This document shows positions 16,185 to 25,494 of a DNA stretch of 64,000 nucleotides, in pieces. This stretch comes from Klenkia sesuvii (lineage in GTDB: Bacteria > Actinomycetota > Actinomycetes > Mycobacteriales > Geodermatophilaceae). The stretch covers positions 1 through 64,000 of the forward strand of contig NZ_JBAPLU010000012.1 of assembly GCF_037083825.1 (NCBI RefSeq). Direction: 5' to 3'. A model generated the notes under the pieces. The model had not been told where the DNA came from. It was given only the letters and a program-made list of their open reading frames with translations, and did not search any database. A program made the translations under genes and the position numbers. The first letter of the stretch is position 1; every line of letters starts with the position of its first letter.

Positions 16185-17519
16185 TCAGAGCTCGACGTCC
16201 TCGTAGCAGGGAGCGGTGAACTCGTAGTCCTGCGCGGTCGAGCCCTCCAGGTCGGCCTCGGCGACGGAGATGCCGGTCGAGGCGTTCGGGTCAGGGCTGG
16301 ACAGCTGGGTCACCCGGACGGCGGCGGAGTCCGCACCGTCCGCGTAGTCCCCGGACCCCTCGGGCAGCATGCCCTCGTAGTCCACCGAGGACAGGCCCGA
16401 CGCCGCCTCGTACAGGCCCTCACGGGTCAGGTCACCGTTCTCCGCGGCAGCCTCGAGGGCGGCCTTCAGCGGGTAGGACCACACCCAGCCCGAGGTGAAG
16501 AACTCGTTCGGGCTGGTGCCCGACGCCTCGGCCGCGGCCCGCATCGCCTCGTGGCCGGGGGTGTCGGCGTCGAACGGCGCCCACGGACCCAGCAGCTGGT
16601 AGGACGCCTGCAGCGCCGGCGCGGCCGGGCTCTGCAGCAGGGCGACGTTCCAGGTCGGCGACGAGCCCAGGAACTTGCCGGTGAAGCCACCGGCGACGGC
16701 CTGGCCGACGATCGTGGCCATGTCGGCCGGACCGGTCGAGATGATCACGACGTCGGGCTGCTGGTCGCGGATCGCGGCGATGGCCGAGGCCTGGTTGTCG
16801 GTACCGGCGGTGGTCTCGACGTTGGTGAACTCGATGCCGTTCGCGTCGGCGGCGACCTTGGCGCCGGCGGCGGCGTCGCCGCCGTAGTCACCGGCGTAGT
16901 GCACCGCCATGACCGACTCGGCACCGTTGGTCTCGACGGCGTAGTCGACACCGTTCATGGCCTCGGCGCAGTAGGTCGGGCCGGACTCCAGGATGGCGTC
17001 CTGGAACAGGTAGAGCGAGGTCCAGCCGGCCGGGGCGGCCACGATGTTCTCCGCCTCCAGGTCCTCGACGATCGCGGCGGTGGGGGGCGAGCCGAGGGTC
17101 TGGGCCAGGGCCAGGATGTCGGGCTTGATCTCCTGGTAGACCTGGTTGGTGACCTGCGGGTTGTACTGGTTGTCCCGCACGTACTCGGTGACGTTGATGT
17201 CGTAGCCGCCGATGCCGCCGTCCTCGTTGACCCGCTGCCAGAAGGCCTCCTGGCCGGCGACGATGACCGGGCCGGCCGGGGCGAACGGGCCGACGGTGAG
17301 GTCGGACAGCGTGCCCAGGTAGATGCAGCCGTTGTCGGGGTTCACCGCCTCCGGGCAGGGGTCGCTGGTGACGCCGACGTCGGTGGCGATCCCGCCGTCG
17401 CCGCCGCCGCTGCCGCCGTCGGCCGGGTCCTCGCCGCCGCCGCGGCAGCCCGCGGCGAAGACCGCGAGACCGGCCAGACCGGCCGCCGCGACCCGCCGTC
17501 GCGTGCGTGTGCTGCTCAT
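16185..17519 (-). CDS. Liv-type ABC transporter substrate-binding lipoprotein
   Basis: 444 residues: a signal peptide with a lipobox (LAVFAAGC, Cys25), a Gly/Asp-rich linker, then a type I periplasmic-binding fold. Segments such as GQEAFWQRVNEDGGIGGYDI and DVVIISTGPADMATIVGQA match the branched-chain amino acid (LivJ/LivK) family, whose members bind amino acids, amides, aromatic acids and others. The ligand is unknown. It is the last gene of the Liv cluster, after a 107-bp gap with a hairpin, with its own ribosome site (GGGAG). Confidence 0.9.
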   Translation of the reverse strand: MSSTRTRRRVAAAGLAGLAVFAAGCRGGGEDPADGGSGGGDGGIATDVGVTSDPCPEAVNPDNGCIYLGTLSDLTVGPFAPAGPVIVAGQEAFWQRVNEDGGIGGYDINVTEYVRDNQYNPQVTNQVYQEIKPDILALAQTLGSPPTAAIVEDLEAENIVAAPAGWTSLYLFQDAILESGPTYCAEAMNGVDYAVETNGAESVMAVHYAGDYGGDAAAGAKVAADANGIEFTNVETTAGTDNQASAIAAIRDQQPDVVIISTGPADMATIVGQAVAGGFTGKFLGSSPTWNVALLQSPAAPALQASYQLLGPWAPFDADTPGHEAMRAAAEASGTSPNEFFTSGWVWSYPLKAALEAAAENGDLTREGLYEAASGLSSVDYEGMLPEGSGDYADGADSAAVRVTQLSSPDPNASTGISVAEADLEGSTAQDYEFTAPCYEDVEL

Positions 17520-17598
17520 CCGTGGTGCTCCCTTCGTGCCGGCTTCCCGTGCCGGGCGGGCGATCCCGTTCGTCGTCGAACGGAAGGTGGTGGGACGG

Positions 17599-17621
17599 CC
17601 TCCTCGCCGAGGGCGAGGGGG
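17599..17621 (-). terminator. Attenuator-like hairpin between livM and the binding-protein gene
   Basis: An imperfect 10-bp stem with the core ctcgcc/ggcgag and a 3-base loop lies just after the livM stop on the minus strand. It could partly terminate the transcript or stabilise one cistron, giving the downstream binding protein a different level. Confidence 0.4.
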
Positions 17622-17626
17622 TCCGT

Positions 17627-18820
17627 CTAGTAGCTGAAAGGCCACGCCTTCCAGTAGTTGCGGATGCGGATCCAGAGCCCGAACAGCCCCCGCGGTTCCA
17701 GCAGCAGGAACGCGACGATCAGCAACCCGTAGAGCAGGGTCTCGACCTGGAAGACGTTGGGCGTCTGCGTCGCCGAGGAGGACAGGAACGGCAGGTACTC
17801 GGGCAGCTCGCGGGTCAGCCGCGGCAGCAGGGCGATGAAGAAGGCGCCCATGATCGACCCGGAGATCGTCGACACCCCGCCGATGAGGACCATCGCGACG
17901 AACTGCACCGACACCAGCAGACCGAAGCTGGAGGGATCGAGGTACCCGGTGATGGAGTACAGCAGCGCCCCGGCGCAGCCGGCGTAGAACCCGCTGATGA
18001 CGAAGGCGCGCCGCTTCACCTTGCGGACGTCGACGCCGGTCACCTCCGCGGCGATGTCCCGGTCGCGGACGGCGGCGAAGCTGCGCCCGATGGCCGAGCG
18101 GGCGATGTTGCGGCCCAGCAGCGCGAAGACGCACAGCAGCACGAACATCAGCAGGTACAGCTGCTGGTCGGCGCTGAAGGACTCGGTGCGCCGGGACAGG
18201 TCGACCCCGAACAGCACCGGGTCCGCGGCCGGGCGGCCCACCCCGACGCCGCCGGTGACGGCGTCCCACTCGTTCCAGACGTGCGTGCCCAGGAACACCA
18301 GGCCGAGGGTCACGATGGCCAGGTACAGCCCGCGCAGCCGGCTGGCCAGCGGCGCGACCACGAGCCCGACGAGCGCGGCGACCAGCCCGCCGGCCAGCAG
18401 CCACACCGGCAGGAACGTGATGCCCAGCCCGTACAGCCGGTCGTCGTCGGGGTCGCCGGACACCACCGCGGCGGTGTAGGCGCCGATGCCGAGGAAGAAC
18501 GCGTGCCCCAGGCTCACCTGCCCGGCGTAGCCGGTGACCAGGTTGAGCCCGATGGCCCCGATGGCCAGCACGCAGCCGGTGGCCAGCAGCCGCAGCAGGT
18601 CGTCCTCGAGCAGGAACGGCAGCAGCAGCGCCACCACCAGCAGCGCGCCGACGGCGACCTTCTTGGCGCCGGTGTTCAGCAGTGCCATGTCCTGGCCGTA
18701 GGCCGTGTAGAGCATCGGCCGACCCAGCGGCCGGCGGCCCTTGGCCTCCGCCGGCGCCGGGGTCTGCGCCGGGGCCGTGGACCCCGACGGGGACTTCGAC
18801 GGTTCTCGGACGGCGGTCAC
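17627..18820 (-). CDS. livM: Liv-type ABC transporter permease LivM
   Basis: 397 residues. After a ~55-residue Ser/Pro/Ala-rich cytoplasmic N-terminus come about nine helices with the LivM marks GLNLVTGYAGQVSLGHAFFLGIGAY, VGRSFAAVRDRD-type coupling loop (IGRSFAAVRDRDIAAEVTG) and the terminal LLEPRGLFGLW. It forms the translocation channel with LivH. The GTG start overlaps the livH stop as GTGA. Confidence 0.92.
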   Translation of the reverse strand: MTAVREPSKSPSGSTAPAQTPAPAEAKGRRPLGRPMLYTAYGQDMALLNTGAKKVAVGALLVVALLLPFLLEDDLLRLLATGCVLAIGAIGLNLVTGYAGQVSLGHAFFLGIGAYTAAVVSGDPDDDRLYGLGITFLPVWLLAGGLVAALVGLVVAPLASRLRGLYLAIVTLGLVFLGTHVWNEWDAVTGGVGVGRPAADPVLFGVDLSRRTESFSADQQLYLLMFVLLCVFALLGRNIARSAIGRSFAAVRDRDIAAEVTGVDVRKVKRRAFVISGFYAGCAGALLYSITGYLDPSSFGLLVSVQFVAMVLIGGVSTISGSIMGAFFIALLPRLTRELPEYLPFLSSSATQTPNVFQVETLLYGLLIVAFLLLEPRGLFGLWIRIRNYWKAWPFSY

Positions 18821-19704
18821 ACGCGTTCCACCTCTCGGGTGCCGAACAGCCCGTAGGGGCGCACGAGCAGGACGACCAGCAGGAGGACGTACGGGGAGAC
18901 CAGCGAGAAGTTCTGGCCGAGGAAGGGCAGGTACTCGCCCTGGTAGGTGGCGAAGAAGCTCTCCACCAGGCCGACGAGCAGGCCGCCGACGACGGCGCCG
19001 CCGATGGAGTCCAGGCCGCCGATGATGATCGCCGGCAGCGCCTTGAGCGCGATCACCCAGGTGGACTGGTCCACGCCGCCGCCGGTGCCCACGAACGCGC
19101 CGGCCACCGCGGCGATGCCCGCGGCCATGGCCCAGGCGAGCGCGGTCATGTTGCCGACCGGCACCCCCTGCACGAGCGCGGTCTCCTGGTCCAGGGACGA
19201 CGCCCGCATCGCCAGGCCGTACCGGCTGTAGCGGAAGAAGGCGAACAGCCCCGCCCCGACCACCAGCAGCACCACCGCCATGGCGATGTAGCGCTCCTGC
19301 ACCGGGAGCCCGAACAGGTCCACGGTCGAGAGCCCCCACGGGTCGCCGACGTTGCGCACGTCGGGCCCGATGAAGACGTTGACCACCACGCGGATGGCGA
19401 TGTCCAGGCCCAGGGTGATGATCGCGACGACGAACACCGGGCGGCCGATCATCGGCCGGATGGTGGTGCGCTCCAGCCCCCACCCGAGCATGGCGATCGC
19501 GATCGCGGCCAGCGGGACGGCGAGGAAGAACCCGACCGGACCGGACAGGTAGCTGACCGCCACCGCGCCGGCGAGCATCAGCGCCGGCTGGGCGAAGCTG
19601 ACCACCTTGGAGGACTTGTAGATGATCACAAAGCTGACCGCCAGCAGCGCGTAGACCGAGCCGAAGCCCAGCCCGCGCACCACGGTCAGCAGGACGTCCC
19701 TCAC
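18817..19704 (-). CDS. livH: Liv-type ABC transporter permease LivH
   Basis: 295 residues, about eight helices, with LGFGSVYALLAVSFVIIYKSS at the N-terminus, the coupling segment RYGLAMRASSLDQETALVQGV and IIGGLDSIGGAVVGGLLVGLVE near the end, all typical of LivH. It starts at GTG 19704, overlapping the ligase stop, and its own stop overlaps the livM start, so the transporter subunits and the acyl-CoA ligase are translationally coupled. Confidence 0.93.
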   Translation of the reverse strand: MRDVLLTVVRGLGFGSVYALLAVSFVIIYKSSKVVSFAQPALMLAGAVAVSYLSGPVGFFLAVPLAAIAIAMLGWGLERTTIRPMIGRPVFVVAIITLGLDIAIRVVVNVFIGPDVRNVGDPWGLSTVDLFGLPVQERYIAMAVVLLVVGAGLFAFFRYSRYGLAMRASSLDQETALVQGVPVGNMTALAWAMAAGIAAVAGAFVGTGGGVDQSTWVIALKALPAIIIGGLDSIGGAVVGGLLVGLVESFFATYQGEYLPFLGQNFSLVSPYVLLLVVLLVRPYGLFGTREVERV

Positions 19705-21572
19705 GAGCGGGCTCCCTTGCTGTACATCGACTCGACGAGGGTGGAGTAGCGCTCGGCCAGCGCCGAGCGGCGGACCTTCTGGGTGGCGGTGAGCTCGCCG
19801 TCCTCGTGGTCGAGGAGCTTGGGCAGCAACCGGAAGGTCTTGATCTGCTCGACCGGGTTGAGGCCGGCGTTGACGCCGTCGACGATGCCCTGCACCAGCT
19901 CCTTGACCTCCGCGCGCTCGGTGAGGTCGCGGTAGGTGGTGAAGGCGATCCGCTGCTTCTGCGCCCAGTCCCCGACCGTGTCGGGCTCGATGCCGATCAG
20001 GGCGGACAGGTAGGGACGACGGTCCCCGATGACCACGCACTCCTTGATCAGCGGCGACACCTTGACGGCGTTCTCGATCTCCGACGGCGCGACGTTCTTG
20101 CCGCCGGCGGTGATCATGATGTCCTTCATCCGGTCGGTGATCCGCAGCCGGCCGTCCTCCAGCACGCCGACGTCGCCGGTGTGCAGCCAGCCCTCGGCGT
20201 CGATGGCCTCGGCGGTGGCGTCGGGCCGGTTCCAGTAGCCGGCGAAGGTCGCCGGCCCCCGGGTGAGCACCTCGCCGGTGGTCTCGTCGATGCGCAGCTC
20301 GACCGAGTCGTGCGGCTCCCCCACCGTGCCCAGCCGGATGCGGCCGGGCCGGTTGGCGGTGGCCGAGGCGGTGTTCTCGGTCATCCCGTAGACCTCGTGC
20401 ACCGGCACCCCGATGCCCATGAAGAACCGCAGCACGTCGACCGAGACCGGTGCGGCGCCGCAGCCGGCCCACCGCACCCGGCGCAGCCCGAGCCGGTCGC
20501 GCAGCGCTCGCACGACCAGCACCCAGGCGATGCCGTGCAGCACCCGGCTGCCGGCGGTGTGCTTGCCGCCGTGGGCCTCCATGGTCGCGGCCACCTTGCT
20601 CGACAGCGCCAGGCCCAGGTTGCCGGCGTTGCGCTTGAGGGTGCTGGCCGCCGACTGCTTGACCTGCACGGTCGCTAGCAGCTTCTCCCAGATCCGCGGG
20701 ACGGCGAAGAAGAAGGTCGGCTGGATCTCCCGCAGGTTCTCCGGGACGGTGTCGATGGACTCGGCGAAGTTGACCTGAATGCCGGTGGCGGCGTTGTTCC
20801 AGGTGGTGAAGATCCGCTCCGCGACGTGGCACAGCGGCAGGTAGGACAGCGACAGGTCCTTCGGACCCGCCGGCGGGTCCAGCAGCCCGGCCGGGCCGGT
20901 GAGCGAGGCGATGGTGGCCTCGACGTTGCCGACGGTGAGCATGGCGCCCTTGGGCGCCCCCGTCGTCCCCGAGGTGTAGATCAGCGTCATCAGGTCGCCG
21001 GGCTGGGTCTGGGCCATGGCCTGCTCGACGGCACCCGGGTGGGCGGCGCGGTGCGCCCGCCCGCGGTCGAGCAGGTCGTCCCAGAAGAGCAGCCGGCCGT
21101 CGGTGTAGCGGCCGCGGATGCCGCGGGGCTCCAGGTAGACCAGGTGCTCCAGGCCCGGCAGCTCGGCGGAGACCTCCAGTGCCTTGTCCAGCTGCTCCTG
21201 GTCCTCAGCGACCAGCAACCGGGCTCCGGAGTCGCGCAGCACGTGCACGACCTCGGCGGGCGGGTTGGTCGGGTAGAGCCCGACGGTCACCGCGCCGACG
21301 GCGACGGCGGCGAGGTCGGCGACCAGCCACTCCTTGCGGTTCTCCGACTGGATGGCCACCCGGTCACCGCGGGAGATGCCCAGGTCGAGGTAGGCATGCG
21401 CGACGTCGAGGACGTCGTCCCAGTACTGCGACCAGGACGTCTCCCGCCACAGGCCCTTCTCCTTGGACCGCATCGCGACCCCGGTGGGGGTGTCGCGGGC
21501 CCGGTCGCGGACGCGGGTGACCACCGTGGTGGTCCCGGTGCCCTGCGTGCTCGGCTCGAGCGTGGTGGTCAT
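19701..21572 (-). CDS. Long-chain acyl-CoA ligase (AMP-forming), embedded in the Liv operon
   Basis: 623 residues of the adenylate-forming superfamily: P-loop YTSGTTGAPKG, A5 motif YGMTEN, A7 GWLHTGDVG, A8 DRMKDIMITAGGKNVAPSEIE. The length and sequence place it with long-chain fatty acyl-CoA synthetases (FadD15/FACS type). It activates a carboxylic acid with ATP to acyl-AMP and then acyl-CoA. Its gene lies between livG and livH with 4-base overlaps on both sides, so the importer probably delivers a carboxylic acid that is trapped as its CoA thioester (inference). Confidence 0.92.
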   Translation of the reverse strand: MTTTLEPSTQGTGTTTVVTRVRDRARDTPTGVAMRSKEKGLWRETSWSQYWDDVLDVAHAYLDLGISRGDRVAIQSENRKEWLVADLAAVAVGAVTVGLYPTNPPAEVVHVLRDSGARLLVAEDQEQLDKALEVSAELPGLEHLVYLEPRGIRGRYTDGRLLFWDDLLDRGRAHRAAHPGAVEQAMAQTQPGDLMTLIYTSGTTGAPKGAMLTVGNVEATIASLTGPAGLLDPPAGPKDLSLSYLPLCHVAERIFTTWNNAATGIQVNFAESIDTVPENLREIQPTFFFAVPRIWEKLLATVQVKQSAASTLKRNAGNLGLALSSKVAATMEAHGGKHTAGSRVLHGIAWVLVVRALRDRLGLRRVRWAGCGAAPVSVDVLRFFMGIGVPVHEVYGMTENTASATANRPGRIRLGTVGEPHDSVELRIDETTGEVLTRGPATFAGYWNRPDATAEAIDAEGWLHTGDVGVLEDGRLRITDRMKDIMITAGGKNVAPSEIENAVKVSPLIKECVVIGDRRPYLSALIGIEPDTVGDWAQKQRIAFTTYRDLTERAEVKELVQGIVDGVNAGLNPVEQIKTFRLLPKLLDHEDGELTATQKVRRSALAERYSTLVESMYSKGARS

Positions 21573-22417
21573 GCCGGCGTCCCCTCGTCCGCGGTGCGCT
21601 TCTTGCGACGACCACCGGTGTCGTGGTCCTCGCCCAGGTAGGCCTTGATGACGTCGGGGTGGCGCTGGACCTCGGCCGGGGTGCCGGTGGTGATCGGGAC
21701 GCCGAAGTCGACGGCCATGATCCGGTCGGCCAGGTCCATCACCAGGCCCATGTCGTGCTCGACCATGAGGATCGACAGGCCCAGCTCGTCGCGGATGTCG
21801 AGGATGAACCGGGCCATGTCCTCGGTCTCCTCGAGGTTCATCCCGGCCACCGGCTCGTCCAGCAGCAGCAGCGTGGGCTCCATGGCCAGCGCGCGCCCGA
21901 GCTCGACCCGCTTCTGCACCCCGTAGGGCAGCAGGCCGACCGGGAAGCGCCGGTAGGGCTCCAGCTCCAGGAACTCGACGATCTCCTCGACCGCCGCGCG
22001 GTCGGCCAGCTCGCTCTTCCGGGCCGGGCCCAGCCAGGCCATCGCGGCGAACATCCCGTAGCGGACCTGGTGGGCCCGGCCGAGCATGAGGTTGTCGACG
22101 ACGGTGAGGTTCTCGAAGAGCTCGATGTTCTGGAACGTGCGGGCCATGCCCTTGGCGGCGATCCTGTTGGGCCGCTGGCCGAGGATGTCCTCGCCGCGGA
22201 AGCGAACCGAGCCCTCCTGCGGCCGGTACACCCCCGACAGCACGTTGAACACCGACGTCTTGCCCGCACCGTTGGGGCCGATGATGGCGAACAGCTCGCG
22301 CTCGCCGACGGTGAAGGTCGCCCCGTTGATCGCGGTGACGCCCTTGAACCGCAGGGTCACGCCCTCGACCTCGAGCACGGGTGCGCTCGCTGCTGCGTGC
22401 TGGGACCCGGCGGTCAC
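21569..22417 (-). CDS. livG: Liv-type ABC transporter ATPase LivG
   Basis: 282 residues: Walker A GPNGAGKTS, GMARTFQNIELFENLTVVDNLMLG (LivG Q-loop region), Walker B TLLLLDEPVAGMN, H-loop VEHDM. The expected signature LSGGQQ is degenerate (LLPYGVQKRVEL), as commonly seen in LivG members of this type. A ~20-residue charged tail is extra. The start is GTG 22417 inside the livF stop; the stop overlaps the ligase ATG. Confidence 0.92.
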   Translation of the reverse strand: MTAGSQHAAASAPVLEVEGVTLRFKGVTAINGATFTVGERELFAIIGPNGAGKTSVFNVLSGVYRPQEGSVRFRGEDILGQRPNRIAAKGMARTFQNIELFENLTVVDNLMLGRAHQVRYGMFAAMAWLGPARKSELADRAAVEEIVEFLELEPYRRFPVGLLPYGVQKRVELGRALAMEPTLLLLDEPVAGMNLEETEDMARFILDIRDELGLSILMVEHDMGLVMDLADRIMAVDFGVPITTGTPAEVQRHPDVIKAYLGEDHDTGGRRKKRTADEGTPA

Positions 22418-23196
22418 GACAGCCACCTCTTCCGCCGCTTGTAGTGCTTGACGTCGCGGAAGCTGCGCTCGCCCTCGCCACCGAGGCCCAGGTAGAACTC
22501 CTGGATGTCGGAGTCGTCGAGCAGCTCGGCCGCGGGCTTGTCCATCACGACCCGACCGGTCTCCAGCACGTAGCCGTGGTCGGAGATCGACAGGGCCATG
22601 GAGGCGTTCTGCTCCACCAGCAGGACCGTCGTCCCCTGCTCGTTGATCTGGCTGATGAGGTCGCGGATGCTGCCCACCAGCTGCGGGGCCAGGCCCAGGC
22701 TCGGCTCGTCGAGCAGCAGGTAGCGCGGGGAGCTCATCATCGCCCGGCCCATCGCCAGCATCTGCTGCTCGCCACCGGACAGGTAGCCCGCGGCTTGGGT
22801 GCGCCGCTCCAGCAACCGCGGGAACAGGTCGTAGACCCGCTCCAGGTTCGCCGCCCGCTCCTTGGGTCGGGTGTGCGCCCCCACGCGCAGGTTCTCCTCC
22901 ACGGAGAACTCGCCGAAGACGCGCCGGCCCTCCAGCACCTGGCTGATGCCGCGGGCCACCACCTGCTGGGGGTCCAGGTGGTCGATCCGCTCGCCGTCGA
23001 GGGTGATCTGACCGCGGGTGACCGCGCCGTGGTGGATGCCGAGCAGCCCGGACAACGCCCGGAGCAGGGTCGTCTTGCCGGCGCCGTTGGCACCCAGGAG
23101 GCCCACGATCTTCCCGTCGGGCACCTCGAGGCTCACCCCCCGGAGCACCAGCACGACGTCGTCGTAGACGACCTCGAGATTGCTGACCGCGAGCAC
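22414..23196 (-). CDS. livF: Liv-type ABC transporter ATPase LivF
   Basis: 260 residues: Walker A GANGAGKTT, ISQVLEGRRVFGEFSVEENLRVGA, signature LSGGEQQML, Walker B RYLLLDEPSLGLAP and H-loop VEQNA. The C-terminus is extended by a basic tail. GTG 23196 is preferred because a GAAGG ribosome site lies seven bases upstream; a TTG at 23232 would add 12 residues. This is the first gene of the Liv/ligase operon. Confidence 0.92.
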   Translation of the reverse strand: MLAVSNLEVVYDDVVLVLRGVSLEVPDGKIVGLLGANGAGKTTLLRALSGLLGIHHGAVTRGQITLDGERIDHLDPQQVVARGISQVLEGRRVFGEFSVEENLRVGAHTRPKERAANLERVYDLFPRLLERRTQAAGYLSGGEQQMLAMGRAMMSSPRYLLLDEPSLGLAPQLVGSIRDLISQINEQGTTVLLVEQNASMALSISDHGYVLETGRVVMDKPAAELLDDSDIQEFYLGLGGEGERSFRDVKHYKRRKRWLS

Positions 23197-23375
23197 GTGC
23201 CGCCCTTCGCCGGTGGAGGTTGCGCACGCCAACGACGGTGAGGCAGCTCACAGCCACGGCGTGATCCGGGACACTAGGGGCCACCTGTGAGCCAGCGGAA
23301 GAGCCGAAGGACGTTTCGGCATCCGATGCGGTGTTTCGTTATCCGCTCGTTACGACCGGACCGGCTGTGTTCGGC
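23197..23375 (-). promoter_or_regulatory. Leader and promoter region of the Liv/ligase operon
   Basis: The 179-bp gap contains a minus-strand TTCCGC-18-TAGTGT promoter candidate (-10 at 23276-23271) and a perfect 7-bp inverted repeat gctcaca (23246-23252) / tgtgagc (23286-23292) that encloses it and could be an operator. Two AT-richer stretches around 23305-23350 are also present. No gene is seen. Confidence 0.35.
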
Positions 23376-24302
23376 TCAGCTGAACACCGGCAACCCCCGC
23401 GCCGCCTCGAGCACCCGCCCGAGGGCAGCGACGCAGGCCTCGTCGAGCGCGACCAGGTGGGCGAAGCCGTGCGGCACCCCGGGCAGGTCGAGCGCGGTCA
23501 CCGGCACCCCGGCACCGGCCAGCGCGGTGGCGTAGGCCCGACCGGGGTCGCGCAGCGCGTCCAGCTCCGCGGTGACCACGAGCGCCGGGGGCAGCCCGGC
23601 ATGGCCGTCGTCGTCCTCCAGCGGGCTGATCCGCGGATCGGTCAGCGGGTGGCCGCGGGGCACGTAGCTGCGGGTGTACCAACCCATGTCGGCCAGGGCG
23701 AGGAACGGCGAGGCGCCGTGCGCCACGACCGAGGGCCAGTCCACCCCGGCCCCCACCGAGGGGTAGAGCAGCAGCTGGGCGGCCGGCTGCGGGCCGCCGG
23801 CGGCGCGCAGCTCCCGGCACGCGACGGCCGCCAGGTTGCCTCCCCCGCTGTCCCCGGCGACGACCACCCGCGCCGGGTCCGGGGCGTGCGCCAGCGCCCA
23901 TCGGACGGCGGCGACGGCGTCCTCGACCGCGGCCGGGAACGGGTGCTCCGGGGCGCGGCGGAACTCGACGGCGAGGACGACGGCGGACAACCCCACGGCC
24001 AGGCGCGCGGCCAACCCGGCGTACTCGCGCGCGGTCCCCACCGTCCACCCGCCGCCGTGCAGGAACACCACGGTCGCCCCACCCGGGGCCGGCGGCGTGT
24101 GCCGCTCAGCGGTCAGCCCGTCGCCCAGCTCGACGGAGTCCACCTCGACCGCCGGCGCGCCGGCCAGCCCGAGCGCCAGCACCTCGCCGAAGCGGGACCG
24201 GGCGACGTCCAGCCCGACCTCCCGGGCCGGCGGACCCAGCAGGGGAGCCAGCCGGTCGGCGAGGGCGGACAGGTGCGGCGGCAGCGACGGAGGGGTGCTC
24301 AC
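23376..24302 (-). CDS. HSL-family alpha/beta-hydrolase esterase
   Basis: 308 residues. The hormone-sensitive-lipase motif HGGGW (oxyanion hole) precedes the nucleophile elbow GDSGGG (Ser near 150); the acid is in TAELDALRD and the base in GVPHGF. It hydrolyses short-chain carboxylic esters; the substrate is unknown. It starts at GTG 24302, ten bases downstream of the MetE-like gene, so the two are probably one transcript. Confidence 0.9.
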   Translation of the reverse strand: MSTPPSLPPHLSALADRLAPLLGPPAREVGLDVARSRFGEVLALGLAGAPAVEVDSVELGDGLTAERHTPPAPGGATVVFLHGGGWTVGTAREYAGLAARLAVGLSAVVLAVEFRRAPEHPFPAAVEDAVAAVRWALAHAPDPARVVVAGDSGGGNLAAVACRELRAAGGPQPAAQLLLYPSVGAGVDWPSVVAHGASPFLALADMGWYTRSYVPRGHPLTDPRISPLEDDDGHAGLPPALVVTAELDALRDPGRAYATALAGAGVPVTALDLPGVPHGFAHLVALDEACVAALGRVLEAARGLPVFS

Positions 24303-24312
24303 CCCCGCATCC

Positions 24313-25440
24313 TCACCCCCAGACGTCGGCGGCGGTCTCCACGACGAGCTCGAGCTTGCGGACCTGCTCGTCGCGGGTCAGCGCGTTGCCCTCCACGGTC
24401 GAGGAGAACCCGCACTGCGGGGAGAGCGCGAGCTGCTCCAGCGGCACGTACTGCGCGGCCTCGTCGATGCGGCGCTTGAGGTCGTCGGCGCTCTCGAGCT
24501 CGGGGCGCTTGGTGGTCACCAACCCGAGGACGACGCGCTTGCCCGGCGGGACTAACCGCAACGGCTCGAAGCCACCGGACCGGGCGTCGTCGAACTCCAG
24601 GAAGAACCCGTCGACCTCCAGGGAGCCGAACAGGGCCTCGGCGACGAAGTCGTACCCGCCCTCGGCCGCCCACGACGACCGGAAGTTGCCCCGGCACATG
24701 TGGGTGGTGACGGTGAGCCCCTCGGGCCGGCCGGCGAGCGCGGCGTTGATCTGGCGGATGTAGCGCTCGTGCTGGTGCTCGGCGTCACGGCCCTGGGCGG
24801 CCAGCTGCGCCCGCTGGGCCGGGTCGTTGAGGTAGGCCAGCGAGGTGTCGTCGAGCTGCAGGTACCGGCACCCCTGCACGGCGATGCCCTGGACCTGCTG
24901 GCGGTAGGCCGCGCTGAGGGCGTCCCAGAACGCGTCCTCGTCGGGGTAGACCGCCGGGTCGATGGCCGCCGCCCCGCCCCGGTAGTGGACCATCGACGGC
25001 GACGGGATGGTCAGCTTCGCGGTCTGGCCCGGTTGCACCGCGCCCTGCAGGTGGGCGAAGTCGTCGGCGAAGACGGGCTCGTCGATCGACAGCGGCCCGG
25101 TGACGCGCAGGCCGGCCGGGGTGTAGTCGAGGGAGCCGTCGGCGTTGCGGAAGTGGACGGTGATGTTCTCGGCGACCTTCTCGATGCCCTGGATCGCGTA
25201 GATGAAGTCCATGTGCCACGAGGCCCGGCGGAACTCGCCGTCGGTGGCGGTGGCCAACCCGACGTCGGCCTGCATCCGCACGACCTCGTCGACCGCCTCG
25301 TCCTCCACCGCGCGGAGGCCGTCGGCGTCGAGCTCGCCGGCGGCGAAGCGCTCGCGGGCGGTGAGCAGGAACTCCGGGCGCAGCAGGCTGCCGACGTGGT
25401 CGGCGCGGAAGGGCGGGCCGTCCGGGGATGGGGTGCTCAT
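24313..25440 (-). CDS. Cobalamin-independent methionine synthase C-terminal-domain protein (MetE-like)
   Basis: 375 residues comprising only the catalytic MetE barrel; full MetE is about twice as long. Zinc ligands are visible as THMCRGN (His, Cys), an acidic residue in LEFDD and SPQCGF (Cys). Single-domain members such as YxjG/MesD-type proteins act as stand-alone methyltransferases with an unknown methyl donor. Here the neighbour is an esterase, not a methionine gene, so the acceptor is uncertain. ATG 25440 begins the conserved FRADHVGSLLRP. Confidence 0.88.
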   Translation of the reverse strand: MSTPSPDGPPFRADHVGSLLRPEFLLTARERFAAGELDADGLRAVEDEAVDEVVRMQADVGLATATDGEFRRASWHMDFIYAIQGIEKVAENITVHFRNADGSLDYTPAGLRVTGPLSIDEPVFADDFAHLQGAVQPGQTAKLTIPSPSMVHYRGGAAAIDPAVYPDEDAFWDALSAAYRQQVQGIAVQGCRYLQLDDTSLAYLNDPAQRAQLAAQGRDAEHQHERYIRQINAALAGRPEGLTVTTHMCRGNFRSSWAAEGGYDFVAEALFGSLEVDGFFLEFDDARSGGFEPLRLVPPGKRVVLGLVTTKRPELESADDLKRRIDEAAQYVPLEQLALSPQCGFSSTVEGNALTRDEQVRKLELVVETAADVWG

Positions 25441-25482
25441 CCCTTGATCGTGGCCCACCGGGGCACCACCCGCAGCCGCGCG

Positions 25483-25488
25483 GATACT
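25483..25488 (+). promoter_or_regulatory. -10 element for a leaderless small-membrane-protein mRNA
   Basis: GATACT ends six bases before the GTG at 25495; no ribosome site is present. The same 12 bases, actcggggcgtg, recur at 35874-35885 before another start. Confidence 0.45.
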
Positions 25489-25494
25489 CGGGGC

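Noticed and set aside
16185..23196. A simple label of leucine/isoleucine/valine importer for the Liv cluster.
   Set aside because: The embedded acyl-CoA ligase and the broad ligand range of the family make the substrate uncertain.
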